Notes: generated by a model from the letters alone, not told the origin. 64,000 bases of DNA from JACCYI01 sp963828075 (GCA_963828075.1 CAWHDH010000021.1:3782001-3846000), one strand, 5' to 3'; positions 42,018 to 51,252 are shown, counted from the stretch's first letter. Program-made: numbers and translations.

Positions 42018-42856
42018 GCCTGGCGTTCCTGTCGGCCGAGGACGTCGAGCGGCGCCTGGACTTCGGCGCTGCGGCCGATGCGCTCGAGGCGGCGTTGCTG
42101 GCGGGTCTCGATCCGGAGGCCGACCCGCCCCGCAGCGTGCTCGACCTCGACGGCGGCGGGCAGTTGCTGGTGATGCCCTCGGCGGCCGGAGGCTCCGCCG
42201 CGGTCAAGCTGGTCACGGTCGGCGGCGACCCGCGGGTCCAGGGCGTCTGCGTCGTGTTCGACCCGGCGACGCTGGCGCCCACCGCCGTGGTCGACGGCGG
42301 CGCGCTGACCACGCTCCGGACGCCCGCCGTCTCGCTCGTGGCGGTCCGCCGGCTCGCGGTGCCCGGCGCGCGGCGGCTCGTGGTGTTCGGCCGCGGCCCT
42401 CAGGCCCACGCGCACGCGCACGCGATCAGCTCTGTACGCCCGATCGAGCAGGTCGACCTACTCGGCCGCGACGACGCGGCGGGGGCCGACGAGCTGGTCG
42501 CCGCGGCCGACATCGTCTGCTGCTGCACCACCGCCAGCGAGCCGCTGTTCGACGGCGCTCTCGTCCCCGACGACGCGCTGGTCGTCGCGATCGGCGCGCA
42601 CGAGCCGGGCGTCCGCGAGACCGACGACGCGCTCGCCGCACGTGCGACCGTGATCGTCGAGTCACGCGCCTCGGCGCTGCGCGAGGCGGGCGACGTCATC
42701 GGCGCGATCGACGCCGGCGTGGTCGCGGCGGACGAGCTCGTGACGCTCGCCGAGCTGGTCCGCGGCCGGGCGACGATCCCACTCGACCGCCCCCGCCTGT
42801 TCAAGACGACGGGGATGTCCTGGGAGGACGCCGTCGTCGCCGCGGCGCTGGTCTGA
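42014..42856 (+). CDS. Ornithine cyclodeaminase/mu-crystallin family protein
   Basis: 280 aa from ATG 42014, overlapping the previous stop (ATGA). Rossmann region ARRLVVFGRGPQAHAHAHAI and preceding LTTLRTPAVSLVAVRRLAV are family signatures, as is AIGAHEPGVRETDDALAARA. Neighbourhood with a proline racemase-family gene suggests delta-1-pyrroline-2-carboxylate reductase activity rather than ornithine cyclisation; this is inference from context. Confidence 0.83.
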   Translation: MSLAFLSAEDVERRLDFGAAADALEAALLAGLDPEADPPRSVLDLDGGGQLLVMPSAAGGSAAVKLVTVGGDPRVQGVCVVFDPATLAPTAVVDGGALTTLRTPAVSLVAVRRLAVPGARRLVVFGRGPQAHAHAHAISSVRPIEQVDLLGRDDAAGADELVAAADIVCCCTTASEPLFDGALVPDDALVVAIGAHEPGVRETDDALAARATVIVESRASALREAGDVIGAIDAGVVAADELVTLAELVRGRATIPLDRPRLFKTTGMSWEDAVVAAALV

Positions 42857-42858
42857 CG

Positions 42859-43260
42859 TCAGGCAGCGGCCGCCGCCGCGCGCATGCGCGCGAGATCCTC
42901 GGAGGACGCGACCAGCACGTCGAGATCCGCCGCGATCCGCACGGGCCGCGCGTCGTCGTGGAGGTCGCGATAGCCGTCCGTGCCGACCGGGCGATGGAGG
43001 ATGACGACGGCGGCGCCGGTCGCCTCGAACTCGCGGCGCGCCGCGGCCAGGCGGTCGAGGTTGCGCTCGTACAGCGCGGGGACGATCGTCAGCGGCGCGA
43101 GCGCCGGCGCGGGCATTCCGTAGGCGGCCGCGGCGGCATCGCCGGCGATCACGTGGTCGACGCGATGGCGGCGCAGGATCTGCAGCGGCGCGATCCACGC
43201 CTCGTCTCGGAGGGCGTCGGCGTCGGGGCGGGGGAGAACGACGGGGCTTCGAGCATGCAC
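42859..43260 (-). CDS. Nucleotidyltransferase-like small protein
   Basis: 133 aa from GTG 43260, start uncertain. LQILRRHRVDHVIAGDAAAAAYGM followed by a short strand and YERNLDRLAAARREF resembles the MNT/AbiEii-type nucleotidyltransferase fold. The usual GG...DxD motif is degraded (AGDAAAAA, and no DxD where LTIVPA lies), so catalysis is doubtful. It ends 2 nt from the convergent cyclodeaminase-family stop, next to the tRNA-His integration site. Confidence 0.55.
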   Translation of the reverse strand: MHARSPVVLPRPDADALRDEAWIAPLQILRRHRVDHVIAGDAAAAAYGMPAPALAPLTIVPALYERNLDRLAAARREFEATGAAVVILHRPVGTDGYRDLHDDARPVRIAADLDVLVASSEDLARMRAAAAAA

Positions 43261-43342
43261 GGAGCTTCGCGGCCGCCCCGCCGCCTCCTCCCGGAGATCT
43301 CCCGGCCGCTGCTAGATTTCGCCTCCCGCGCGCACGCGGGCA

Positions 43343-43416
43343 TGGTGGGCGTAGCTCAGTTGGTAGAGCTCCTGGTTGTGGTCCAGGCGGTCGCGGGTTC
43401 GAGTCCCGTCGCTCAC
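43343..43416 (+). tRNA. tRNA-His(GTG), probable integration site
   Basis: G-1 (43343) pairs with discriminator C (43416). Acceptor GTGGGCG/CGCTCAC contains one G-T pair. D-arm GCTCAGTTGGTAGAGC; anticodon stem CCTGG/CCAGG enclosing TTGTGGT (anticodon GTG); T-arm CGCGGGTTCGAGTCCCG. The content changes from housekeeping to conjugative/accessory genes directly after its 3' end. Confidence 0.93.
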
Positions 43417-43691
43417 CCCTTACGTAGAGCCAAGAACCGGCTGGGAGATCTTCCCGCACACGGCCGACGGGGTCCAATTGGGGTCCAACTGTCTCGGCTA
43501 CGCGAGGGCTTGACGCTCGCCGAAGCCTTGGTGCCCCAGGCGCGCCGGAACCCCGCGATCCGGCTTCGCGGTCGCGACCTTGGACGATTGCGCAGGAGGC
43601 AGAGTCGGGAACGCTTCGGAAGGCCCGTGTTGGCGATGTCTAGACCCGGGCACTGCCGCGCGTACCACGCGCGCCTATCCTGAACGCGCGC
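43417..43691. other. Left junction of the accessory element
   Basis: 275 nt with no supported gene. It contains the near-direct repeat GGGGTCCAATT / GGGGTCCAACT at about 43469. Read on the minus strand this gives SWTPIGPR, similar in feel to the C-terminal end of some tRNA-targeting phage integrases; no other integrase motif survives. A TATCCT hexamer at 43676-43681 ends the stretch. Confidence 0.4.
43676..43681 (+). promoter_or_regulatory. TATCCT -10-like hexamer of the STAND-like gene
   Basis: It lies 10 nt before ATG 43692; no ribosome binding site is seen. Confidence 0.4.
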
Positions 43692-46600
43692 ATGAGCAGC
43701 CCGTATGCGACCGGTGGTGGCGGCGTCACACTCGAGCGCCGCGTCGCTGCCCTGTGGCTCGCACGTCTCCTCACCGGCGATGCCGCGCCGGAACTGGGCG
43801 ACGACCGGCGCGTCGTGGCCGTCGCGTTCCAGCAGGAGCCTGCGATCGCGGTCGACGACCTCGTGATCCTCGCGGCCCGGGCCGACGAGCTGGAGCCGAG
43901 CCTCCAGCTCGCGATCGCGGTTCGCCGGTGGCCGAACGTCGTGACCAGCGACACGGACATGCAGAAGCTCGTCGCCGACCTCGTCCGCGCGCTGGAGCAG
44001 ACGCTCGCCGACAAGCGCCGGGAGCACCGGCTCGCGATCGCCGTCGCCGGGCCGCAGCCGCACGCCCAGGCGCTCGCGTCACTCGCTGCCCTCGCCCGCA
44101 AGCAGTGCAATGCGACCGAGTTCTTCTCGCTGGTCGAGGAGCCCAACCGTTTCCCGAAGGCGCTTCGCGATCGTCTCCGGCACCTCGAAGCCCTCGTCGG
44201 GGCAGCGCTCGCCGCCGGGGACGAGGTCCCGGACCCTGCCACGGCGCTCGTCCGCCAGCGCACGTGGGACCTCCTGGTCCGCCTGCACGTCCTGCAGGTG
44301 CGGGTCGAGGAGCCGGATATCAGCGACTGGACGGCGGCGCAGAGCCGCCTCGCGACCGTCGCGCGCGACAGGGACCTGTCGGGCGCCGGCCGCTTGCTCG
44401 AGCGCCTCGAGTCCCTGGCCGCCGCGTACGCGCCGACCGCGGCCACGGTCGACGCGCCTCTCCTTGGTCGCGACGTCCATCATCTCCTCGAGCCAGGTGT
44501 CACGCGGTCGCACCGCGGCTGGTCGAAGCTCGAAGCCCTGGACGCCTCGGCCCACCAGGCCGTCCGCGACAGGGTCGGCGCCCCCGGAGACGCTGCGTCG
44601 TGGCACTTCGACCGCGACGCTCAGGCCGACGACCTGCTCGCCTGCGCCGACGCCAACGGCGCCGTCCTCGTCCAAGGCGAGTCGGGCGTGGGCAAGAGCG
44701 CGCTGGCCCTGGCGGCCGCGCACCGCGCCCGGAGCGCCGGGCGCGCAGGCGCGCCGGCCGAGGCCACCTGCATCAACCTCCGCGATCTGCCTCTCACCTG
44801 GCTCGAGCTCCAGCAGATCCTCGGAGCGCCCTTGGCCGACATGCTTGAGCAGATGAGCGCGCCGCATCGGTACCTCGTGATCGACGCCGCCGACGCCGCC
44901 GCCGAGTCCGGCCGCGAGATGTTGATGTACCTCGTGGACGCGGCCGTCCGCAGCGACGTGCGCCTGATCGTGGTGACGTCCGACGACGGCTGGCCCGCGG
45001 TTTCGGAGGTTCTCGGGAACCGGATCGGCTCCGAGCCCGCGCCGTTCGAGGTCGCCCCGCTCGACGACGCAGCGGTGGCCGAGCTCGTCGCCAAGTTCCC
45101 GCGCCTGCAGCGCCTCGCCTCTTCCCCCCGGTCACGTGAGCTGCTCCGGCGGCTCGTCGTCGTCGACCTCCTGCTGCGTAGCGAGGTCTCCGAGACGCCG
45201 CTGAACGCCACCGAGGCGATGGCCGCGATCTGGCGCGGGCTGATTCGCCGCAACGAGCGCCGCGACCGCGGTCTTCCCGACGCGCGCGAGCAAGTGATGC
45301 TCCGCCTTGCCGCCCACGAGCTCAGCCGCACGCCGGTCGGTGACCTCGACCCTGACGCCCTCGACGGTCTCCGCCGCGATGGGCTGGTGCGGACAAGCCA
45401 CGACGTCTGCCAGCTCGAACCGCAGTTCGCGCACGACGAGGTGCGCCGCTACGCGCTCGCGCGCCTCCTCGCCGCCGAGGAGGACGTCGCCCGGGCCGTC
45501 CTCGATGCCGGCGGACCGCGCTGGGCGCTCGGTGCTGCGACGCTGGCCGTGCAGCTCCAGCTCTCGCGCGCCGCGCAGCCGACGTCGACCACGCCGGGCC
45601 TCTTCGAGACGCTGCAGGCCTCCTTCGACGCCCTCGCCGCGGCCGGGTACGGCGAGCGGTGGGCCGACGTGCCGACCGAAGCGCTTCTGGCGCTCGCTGA
45701 TCCGGCCCCGCTGATCGCGGTCGCCGGGCCGGGCCTCCTCGCCGATGGTGCAACCGGGCTGAAGCACCTGCTGCGGCTCCTGCATCAGCGCCGCGCCAGC
45801 CCCTTGGGGTTGCCCGAGCCCACTGTCGCCGACCCGGTCGTCTCTCTGCTCCTCGAACAGGAGCGCCCGTGGTCGACCGCCAAGGACGCGGCGCGGCTTC
45901 TTCGGGGGTGGCTCGTCGTCCTGCATATGGCGGCTACCCCGGCAGGGCATATTCAGCGGCTCCGTCTTCGCGACCGCCTCGTGGAGGCGGTCGAGCAGGG
46001 CGACCGTCGACTCGCGAAGCTGCGAGCCGAACGCGAGGCCGCGCAGTCGAACCCGACGCCCGAGCAACTCGAGCGCGCTCGAGTCCTCGAGGAGCGCCGG
46101 CGCCCGCTGCTGATCTCGCCGCTCGGTCTCGGCCGCCCCGCCCGTCGCAAGCCCGAGCTGCCGGGCGAGCTGGTCAACGAGACGGTTGTCGAGCTGCTCG
46201 CGCTGCTCGGTCCCGACCTCGGCCAGCCCGGCGAGCAGCTCCTGCGCCGCCTCGCGACCGACGCACCCGAGAAGCTGTGGCCGGCGCTCGAGCAGCCGGG
46301 GACCGCAGGTGCGCTCGCGGCACACGGACACGGCCTGCTCGTGGACCTCGCCGAGGCGTACTACCTCGATGACGACGAGGACGACGACGGCTTCGGCTTC
46401 GGCTTTGCCATCGATGCCGAGGGCGTCCGCCACCACCACTCCCTCGGCCTTCCGACCGCCACCGACATCCGTGGGCCGTTCCTCGCGATCTTCGAGACCG
46501 ACTTCGGCGCCGGCGTGTCGATGGTGAACCGGTTGCTCAACCACGCGACGCGCACCCGCGAGCGGACGCTCCGTGCCCTGTACGCCGACGTCGACCCGGA

Positions 46601-48740
46601 CGACGCGCCGCACGACCGGGTGGAGTTGAACCTCACTGGCGACCCGCGCGCCTACCTCGGGGACGACAACGCGTGGCAGTGGTATCGCGGGACCGGAGCG
46701 GGACCGTACCCGTGCATGAGCGCGCTGCAGGCGCTCGAGCGCGTCTGCGACCAGCTCCTCGTCGACGAGGTCGTCACGTTGCGCGAGCTCGTCACGCTGC
46801 TCATGGAGGGCTGCGAGAACCTGGCGATGGCCGGCCTCGTGGCCGGCCTGCTAGTCCGGCACGTCGAGCGCGCCGGCGACCTGCTCGACCCATTCCTGGC
46901 CGACCCCGCGATCTGGCACCTCGAGACACGCCGGACGGTGACGGAGCGGGCGTCGCCGGGCCTGGCCGCCGATTCCACTGGGTTCGTGAACCCCGAGCGC
47001 CGCCACTGGTCGTTCCGGGAGGCGGCGACGGTCATGACCGCGTACGCCGACCCCGACCGCGCCGAGGAACTCCGCGCGGTCGGTGACCGACTCGTCGCCC
47101 GCGCGGAGGAGCGCTCAAGCGGCCACAACTCCGAGTACGTCGCGATGGTGCGGATCTGGGCCGCGACGCTGGACCGGGCGACCTACCAGAGCACCACCGA
47201 GAACGGCCAGACGTACGTCGCTGCCACCCCGCCGCAGGACGCGCAGGAGACACTCGCCGCCGGCAACGCCGACCTACAGCGCGGCAACGAGGTCACGCAG
47301 CTGCATTTCAAGTACCTAACCATCGGCAACCCGCGGTACACAACCGGCCCTCCGCCGGACGGGCCCGACGTCGAGGCGGACCTCGAGCGGGCCCGTGCGT
47401 TCCTGATCGAACCACCGGAGCAGACGGCGGTGCCGGTCCGGGACGTGGCGGCGGTCGTCGCGTGCTACGCCGTCGCCAGGCTGGCGACTGGTGGCCTCGA
47501 CCTCTCCGAGCGTTGGCGCGCCTTCGCGGTCGAGGTGGTGCTCCGCGTCGTCGAGGGCCTTGGACCTCCCGACCCACAGAACACCGACCGCCCGTCGTCC
47601 CAGATGGACGCCGACCGGCAGGTAGCGCAGGTCCTCCCAGCGATGCTCGCCGCCGGCACCGGCGCTTTCCGCGACGACACTGGCGCCGACGCGCATCCCC
47701 GCGTCGTCGCCGCCGGCCAGCGCCTGGCGCAGTCCAACGCCATGGAGACGAGGATGGACCTGGCCGTCGCCCTCGACGAGACGTGGCGACGCCCCTGCGC
47801 CGAGTCTGGCGGCTGCTGGCACCGCGACGCCCTCGACTGGGCGATCGAGTCGATGCGCGACTGCGTGCTCGGCCCCTGGGGTCAGTACGGCCAGCGGGCG
47901 ATCGCGCGGCTCGGCGAACCGGTCGGCGACACGCTCGCGGCAGTCGCCGACCAGGACGTCTACGTCGGGCGCCTCGACGCCGGCATCCGCGCCCTCGGCG
48001 CAGCGGCGACGTCACGCTCCTGTGTCGCCGACGAGGCGCGCGTGCTCGTGCTCGAGGCGCTCAGGGCCAACCGCCGCGGCACGGTCGCCCACGACAACAG
48101 CTACGACACGTATGGCACGCACGCCCGCATTGCCGGCCGCACGCTTCTCGCCCTGACCGCCGACGGCGACGTCGAGCCGCTCTGGCTGCACCTGGCGTCG
48201 TTCGCCGACCGGCCCTCGGACCTGACCTCGCTCCTGCGGGGGCTCGCCGGCCTCGCGGGCCAAAGCGAGAAAGCCGGTGCGACGGCGCGCGCCCTCTGGC
48301 CGCAGATCGTCGAGCGCGTGCTGGGCTCCTCCGGCCCGGACCACGAGCGGTTCTCCGACAGCCTCTCGGGATCTTCGGCGCTCGCGGCGCTCGTCCCCCT
48401 CCCGGGAGATCCAATGGCCTGGACCGACCCGATCGGATGGACGACCGCGGTTGACGCATGGATCACGGTCGCGGCCGGAAGGCAATGCTGCGTCGACGCC
48501 TTCATCGGCCTCATTGCTGCGCTGCCGGTCGACCAGCAGGCGACCTTCGGCATGCCCCGCATCGCGAGGCTCGTTGGCTCCGACGCCAAGCGCGTGCCGG
48601 TCGATAGCCCCGCCCTCGATCGCTGGCTCATCGGGATACGCGACACAGCCATGGCGACCGGCGTCGGGGAGACCTGGCAGCAGCTCGTCGACGACTTCGT
48701 GGTCGCCGGCAACAGCCGGCTCTCCGCGTTCTCGGAGTAG
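43692..48740 (+). CDS. Giant STAND-like P-loop NTPase, candidate anti-phage defence protein
   Basis: 1682 aa, one uninterrupted frame. The N-terminal domain (about 1-120) begins SSPYATGGGGVTLERRVAAL and has AFQQEPAIAVDDLVILA, as seen at the N-terminus of some large actinobacterial ATP-binding proteins and suggestive of a nuclease-like or effector fold. The P-loop ATPase (about 300-560) has Walker A GESGVGKS at 329-336 and Walker B YLVIDAADAA with Asp 398, then a winged-helix-like region. The C-terminal about 1000 residues are mostly helical and repeat-like, with an acidic DDDEDDDGFGFGF patch near 890 and an aromatic/Cys segment CAESGGCWHRDALDWAI near 1375. The effector-NTPase-long sensor order recalls AVAST/STAND defence proteins. 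The family was not identified with certainty. Confidence 0.65.
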   Translation: MSSPYATGGGGVTLERRVAALWLARLLTGDAAPELGDDRRVVAVAFQQEPAIAVDDLVILAARADELEPSLQLAIAVRRWPNVVTSDTDMQKLVADLVRALEQTLADKRREHRLAIAVAGPQPHAQALASLAALARKQCNATEFFSLVEEPNRFPKALRDRLRHLEALVGAALAAGDEVPDPATALVRQRTWDLLVRLHVLQVRVEEPDISDWTAAQSRLATVARDRDLSGAGRLLERLESLAAAYAPTAATVDAPLLGRDVHHLLEPGVTRSHRGWSKLEALDASAHQAVRDRVGAPGDAASWHFDRDAQADDLLACADANGAVLVQGESGVGKSALALAAAHRARSAGRAGAPAEATCINLRDLPLTWLELQQILGAPLADMLEQMSAPHRYLVIDAADAAAESGREMLMYLVDAAVRSDVRLIVVTSDDGWPAVSEVLGNRIGSEPAPFEVAPLDDAAVAELVAKFPRLQRLASSPRSRELLRRLVVVDLLLRSEVSETPLNATEAMAAIWRGLIRRNERRDRGLPDAREQVMLRLAAHELSRTPVGDLDPDALDGLRRDGLVRTSHDVCQLEPQFAHDEVRRYALARLLAAEEDVARAVLDAGGPRWALGAATLAVQLQLSRAAQPTSTTPGLFETLQASFDALAAAGYGERWADVPTEALLALADPAPLIAVAGPGLLADGATGLKHLLRLLHQRRASPLGLPEPTVADPVVSLLLEQERPWSTAKDAARLLRGWLVVLHMAATPAGHIQRLRLRDRLVEAVEQGDRRLAKLRAEREAAQSNPTPEQLERARVLEERRRPLLISPLGLGRPARRKPELPGELVNETVVELLALLGPDLGQPGEQLLRRLATDAPEKLWPALEQPGTAGALAAHGHGLLVDLAEAYYLDDDEDDDGFGFGFAIDAEGVRHHHSLGLPTATDIRGPFLAIFETDFGAGVSMVNRLLNHATRTRERTLRALYADVDPDDAPHDRVELNLTGDPRAYLGDDNAWQWYRGTGAGPYPCMSALQALERVCDQLLVDEVVTLRELVTLLMEGCENLAMAGLVAGLLVRHVERAGDLLDPFLADPAIWHLETRRTVTERASPGLAADSTGFVNPERRHWSFREAATVMTAYADPDRAEELRAVGDRLVARAEERSSGHNSEYVAMVRIWAATLDRATYQSTTENGQTYVAATPPQDAQETLAAGNADLQRGNEVTQLHFKYLTIGNPRYTTGPPPDGPDVEADLERARAFLIEPPEQTAVPVRDVAAVVACYAVARLATGGLDLSERWRAFAVEVVLRVVEGLGPPDPQNTDRPSSQMDADRQVAQVLPAMLAAGTGAFRDDTGADAHPRVVAAGQRLAQSNAMETRMDLAVALDETWRRPCAESGGCWHRDALDWAIESMRDCVLGPWGQYGQRAIARLGEPVGDTLAAVADQDVYVGRLDAGIRALGAAATSRSCVADEARVLVLEALRANRRGTVAHDNSYDTYGTHARIAGRTLLALTADGDVEPLWLHLASFADRPSDLTSLLRGLAGLAGQSEKAGATARALWPQIVERVLGSSGPDHERFSDSLSGSSALAALVPLPGDPMAWTDPIGWTTAVDAWITVAAGRQCCVDAFIGLIAALPVDQQATFGMPRIARLVGSDAKRVPVDSPALDRWLIGIRDTAMATGVGETWQQLVDDFVVAGNSRLSAFSE

Positions 48741-49386
48741 CGCCACAAGCGACCGCGTCCGTCCCGCCGCCATCCTCGCCCCAAGTTCGGTCGCCGCGCG
48801 GAGCCCTGGCCGCGCCGGTGTTATCGAACATCACGCACGGGTCACGATCAGCCACCGCGCGACGCGGGCCGCCGCGATAAGGCTCTGCACGCGGGCAGCG
48901 TCCGCGAACACGGTGTGCTCGCTCGCGCGACACGGGATCGACACAGGCGCGCCGGCCACGGATTCCCCGACGAGGGCGCCGGCATGCAGAAGCCGCCCAG
49001 CCGGTCGACACGACTGAAGTCGTTTTGCCCGAGCGGGCCACTCGCGGGCTGTGCGGTCAGATGCCCGCTTGTCGTCCAGACCTGATCCCGTTGGCTGGCC
49101 GTCCTCGAGCCCACTGGACCGCGCGGAGCTCGGACATGGCGAGCCTGCGTGACCGCCGGGAGTCGGGGGCGAGGCGGACTTGCCGGCGCCCGCACTATCG
49201 CCAACCGCGAACCCGGGGCGCATGCCATCCGCCGCACCAGCTGGCCGTCCGCCTGCGGCGGATCGCCGGGGGCGAGCCCTTCGGGCCGAGAGCTGGCGCG
49301 TGCGTTGTCACGCACCCCGGTCGACGGCCGGCATCGACGGGACTTGTCAGTCCACCTCACCCACCACTCCCAGGAGGTCTCGCAGC
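48741..49386. other. Gene-free gap before ssb
   Basis: About 645 nt. Open frames exist on both strands but are Arg/Pro/Ser-rich shadows without starts, ribosome binding sites or domains. A short GCCC/GGGC hairpin at 49027-49038 is the only structure noted. It could hold a transfer origin or regulatory region, but nothing specific was seen. Confidence 0.4.
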
Positions 49387-49770
49387 GTGCTCACCATCAC
49401 CGGCAACGGCCGCCTCACTCGCGACCCCGACCTGCGCACCACGAACTCCGGAAAGACGGTCGCCAACCTCGCCGTCGCGTCGGACCGGCGCAACCGGGAC
49501 GACGAGCCGCTCTACATCAATCTCGTCGTCTGGGAAGGCCAGGCCGAGGCGGCCGCCGCTCACCTGGTCAAGGGCCAGAGCGTGTTCTTCTCCGGCCGGC
49601 TGGACACGCGCGCGTACCAGAGCCGTGACGGCGAGGATCGCGTCGCGCTCGAGGTCCACTCCGTCGACCTCGAGTACGGCCCGAAGCCGCGCGGCCGCGA
49701 CGAGCACGCCAGCGCCGAACAGCCTGTGGCCGCCGGCCGCCAGGACCCCGACGACGAGATCCCGTTCTAA
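49387..49770 (+). CDS. ssb: Single-stranded DNA-binding protein, element-borne
   Basis: 127 aa from GTG 49387, 9 nt after a consensus AGGAGG. One OB-fold: ITGNGRLTRDPDLRTTNSGK, NLAVASDRRNRDDEPLYINL and VFFSGRLDTRAYQSRDGEDR. The acidic C-terminal tip DPDDEIPF is the SSB protein-interaction motif. Shorter than chromosomal SSBs because the linker is reduced. Proximity to relaxase genes suggests it protects transferred single strands. Confidence 0.92.
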   Translation: MLTITGNGRLTRDPDLRTTNSGKTVANLAVASDRRNRDDEPLYINLVVWEGQAEAAAAHLVKGQSVFFSGRLDTRAYQSRDGEDRVALEVHSVDLEYGPKPRGRDEHASAEQPVAAGRQDPDDEIPF

Positions 49771-49904
49771 CGCCGACGCTGGGCGGCGGCCTGCGGGCCG
49801 CCGCCCGCTCAGCCCGGCCGTGCCCGGCGGCCCCGGTCGCGCAGGGGCGAATCCCCGGCCCGGGCGCCCTATGTCACTCGACCGCTGAACCCACGGAGGA
49901 CCTG

Positions 49905-50177
49905 ATGCCCGACTCGACGATGCTGTCCGGCTGGACCTACCGCCGCGACGCGATGTGGGAGGAGCAGAAGTCGCGCTTGTGGGCGATGACCCGCGAGGAG
50001 CGCGTTCGCGCGATGCGCGCCGGCGCGCTCTCCATACGGCTGTGCCTGCACTGGGCGAGTCGGGCGCCCCACGAGGTTCCGACGCTCAACGGCGAGTGGG
50101 AGTTCATCGCCGCGAAGACCCCGGAGATCGCCGACCAGCGGCCGGCAAAGGCCGGGAGCAGTCGTGAAGCTCAGTGA
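49905..50177 (+). CDS. Small accessory protein of the element
   Basis: 90 aa with a GGAGGA ribosome binding site 7 nt before the ATG. Hydrophilic helical: GWTYRRDAMWEEQKSRLWAM, TREERVRAMRAGALSIRLCL and HEVPTLNGEWEFIAAKTPE. No known domain was recognised. It follows ssb on the same strand and overlaps the next gene by 14 nt, so it belongs to the element's early operon. Confidence 0.7.
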   Translation: MPDSTMLSGWTYRRDAMWEEQKSRLWAMTREERVRAMRAGALSIRLCLHWASRAPHEVPTLNGEWEFIAAKTPEIADQRPAKAGSSREAQ

Positions 50178-50358
50178 GCTGCTCGCGGTGCTCTCACCCG
50201 GCGGCAGCGTGCTGGGCGCGACCGCGGTGTTCATCGCGTCGTCGCGTACCGGCCGCGAGCTCGCCGACGACGTTCTGCGCGGCGCCGGCATCGGCACGCT
50301 CGGCGGCACCGCCGTCGCACTGACCGTTTGGGTCGCCGACCAGCTCGCCGGGGCGTAG
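50164..50358 (+). CDS. Small membrane protein
   Basis: 64 aa from GTG 50164. Hydrophobic stretches VLGATAVFIASSRTG and GAGIGTLGGTAVALTVWVAD suggest two weak membrane helices. Overlaps the preceding gene by 14 nt; the next gene has its own promoter-like hexamer at its tail. Function unknown. Confidence 0.55.
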   Translation: MKLSELLAVLSPGGSVLGATAVFIASSRTGRELADDVLRGAGIGTLGGTAVALTVWVADQLAGA

Positions 50359-50361
50359 CAT
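50356..50361 (+). promoter_or_regulatory. TAGCAT -10-like hexamer
   Basis: It includes the stop codon of the preceding gene and lies 7 nt before ATG 50369, favouring that start over ATG 50360. Confidence 0.35.
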
Positions 50362-50368
50362 GGCCTGT

Positions 50369-50599
50369 ATGTCGGTCACCGAGCGCGCGATCAAGGGCCT
50401 GATCCCCGGCCTCGCGGTCATGGCAGCGATCACTGCCGCCGGCGCGCCGGCCACCGCGATCTACGTGGCCGGGCTCGCGCTCATCGCCGCGGTTGCCGTC
50501 TACGCCGTCGTCGTGCCCACCGGCGTCCGCCGCCCGCTGCGTCCCCTGCCTGCGCGTCGCCAGACGCCCGCGCAGCACCCGACGCCGAACGCGCGCTGA
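50369..50599 (+). CDS. Small two-span membrane protein
   Basis: 76 aa from ATG 50369 (three residues longer from ATG 50360). Two hydrophobic segments (GLIPGLAVMAAITAAGAP; TAIYVAGLALIAAVAVYAVVV) and a Pro/Arg-rich tail. Lies in the run of small genes between ssb and the relaxase; function unknown. Confidence 0.55.
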   Translation: MSVTERAIKGLIPGLAVMAAITAAGAPATAIYVAGLALIAAVAVYAVVVPTGVRRPLRPLPARRQTPAQHPTPNAR

Positions 50600-50626
50600 C
50601 CGCACCGCGGCGTCAGTCGCGGCCGC

Positions 50627-50632
50627 TACGGT
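50627..50632 (+). promoter_or_regulatory. TACGGT -10-like hexamer
   Basis: It lies 9 nt before GTG 50642, with no ribosome binding site. Confidence 0.3.
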
Positions 50633-50641
50633 GCCCGGGCC

Positions 50642-51025
50642 GTGCGCATCGCGTTGCCCGAGATCACCGTCGCGGTGGACGGCACGCCGCAAGCCGCGTC
50701 GTCCACGATCGCCACCGCCGGCGCCTACGTCGTGGTCGTCGCCACCACCCTGCCTGACCTCGCAGTCGGCGTCACGTCGGTCTACCTCGGCGACGTCGCC
50801 GGCCCTGTCGCCGTCTCGCACCTACATCTCGGGCCGGCCGGTCACCAACTGCTCCAGCGCCAGCTGCCCGCCCTCGGGCCCGGCGTCACCCACGCCCGCG
50901 CGTGCCTGCTCGACCACGCCGCCGCCCTGCAGGCGGTCCTCGGCGATAGCCACGGCGAGGTCGAGATCGACGTCGGCCTCGCAGCGCTCGAACGCGCCGC
51001 CGCCGCCTGGGACCCCACACGCTAA
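50642..51025 (+). CDS. Hypothetical protein of the element
   Basis: 127 aa, GTG start. Ala/Val-rich strands (RIALPEITVAVDGTPQAA; GAYVVVVATTLPDLAVGV) then a helical C-terminal half (LDHAAALQAVLGD; EIDVGLAALERAAAAW). No known domain. It precedes the relaxase promoter region. Confidence 0.5.
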   Translation: MRIALPEITVAVDGTPQAASSTIATAGAYVVVVATTLPDLAVGVTSVYLGDVAGPVAVSHLHLGPAGHQLLQRQLPALGPGVTHARACLLDHAAALQAVLGDSHGEVEIDVGLAALERAAAAWDPTR

Positions 51026-51223
51026 GCGCAACATCGACGGCGCCGTACAACATCGCGCCTATGCCTGCGTCCCGCCGCCCCGGACGCCCTGCGCCGGCGC
51101 GCCCTCCGCCCCACGACATTCACCGGCACGACGGCGCTCACCTCTAAGGCGCCCGTCCCCCCTCGGCCGCCGGAGGCGCCCAGTCCGCTCACCTCGCCTG
51201 CGGCTCGGTTCCGGGACACACAT

Positions 51224-51252
51224 TTGCACCTCGGGGTGCTTGGGGGTAGTCT
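51224..51252 (+). promoter_or_regulatory. Relaxase operon promoter with overlapping inverted repeat
   Basis: TTGCAC (51224-51229), a 17-nt spacer and TAGTCT (51247-51252) form the best two-part promoter in the window. GCACC (51226-51230) and GGTGC (51235-51239) make an inverted repeat over the -35 and spacer, an operator-like position. A GTG start follows 8 nt after the -10. Confidence 0.6.

Noticed and set aside
43417..43560. Integrase gene remnant after tRNA-His
   Set aside because: Only a short SWTPIGPR-like peptide on the minus strand; none of the catalytic Arg/His/Tyr motifs is present, so no integrase is called.
46366..46410. Acidic DDDEDDDGFGFGF stretch as a separate repeat element
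   Set aside because: It is an in-frame surface loop of the STAND-like protein, not a DNA repeat.
48741..49386. Several 130-170-aa frames on both strands before ssb
   Set aside because: Low-complexity Arg/Pro/Ser composition, mutually overlapping, without starts or motifs.
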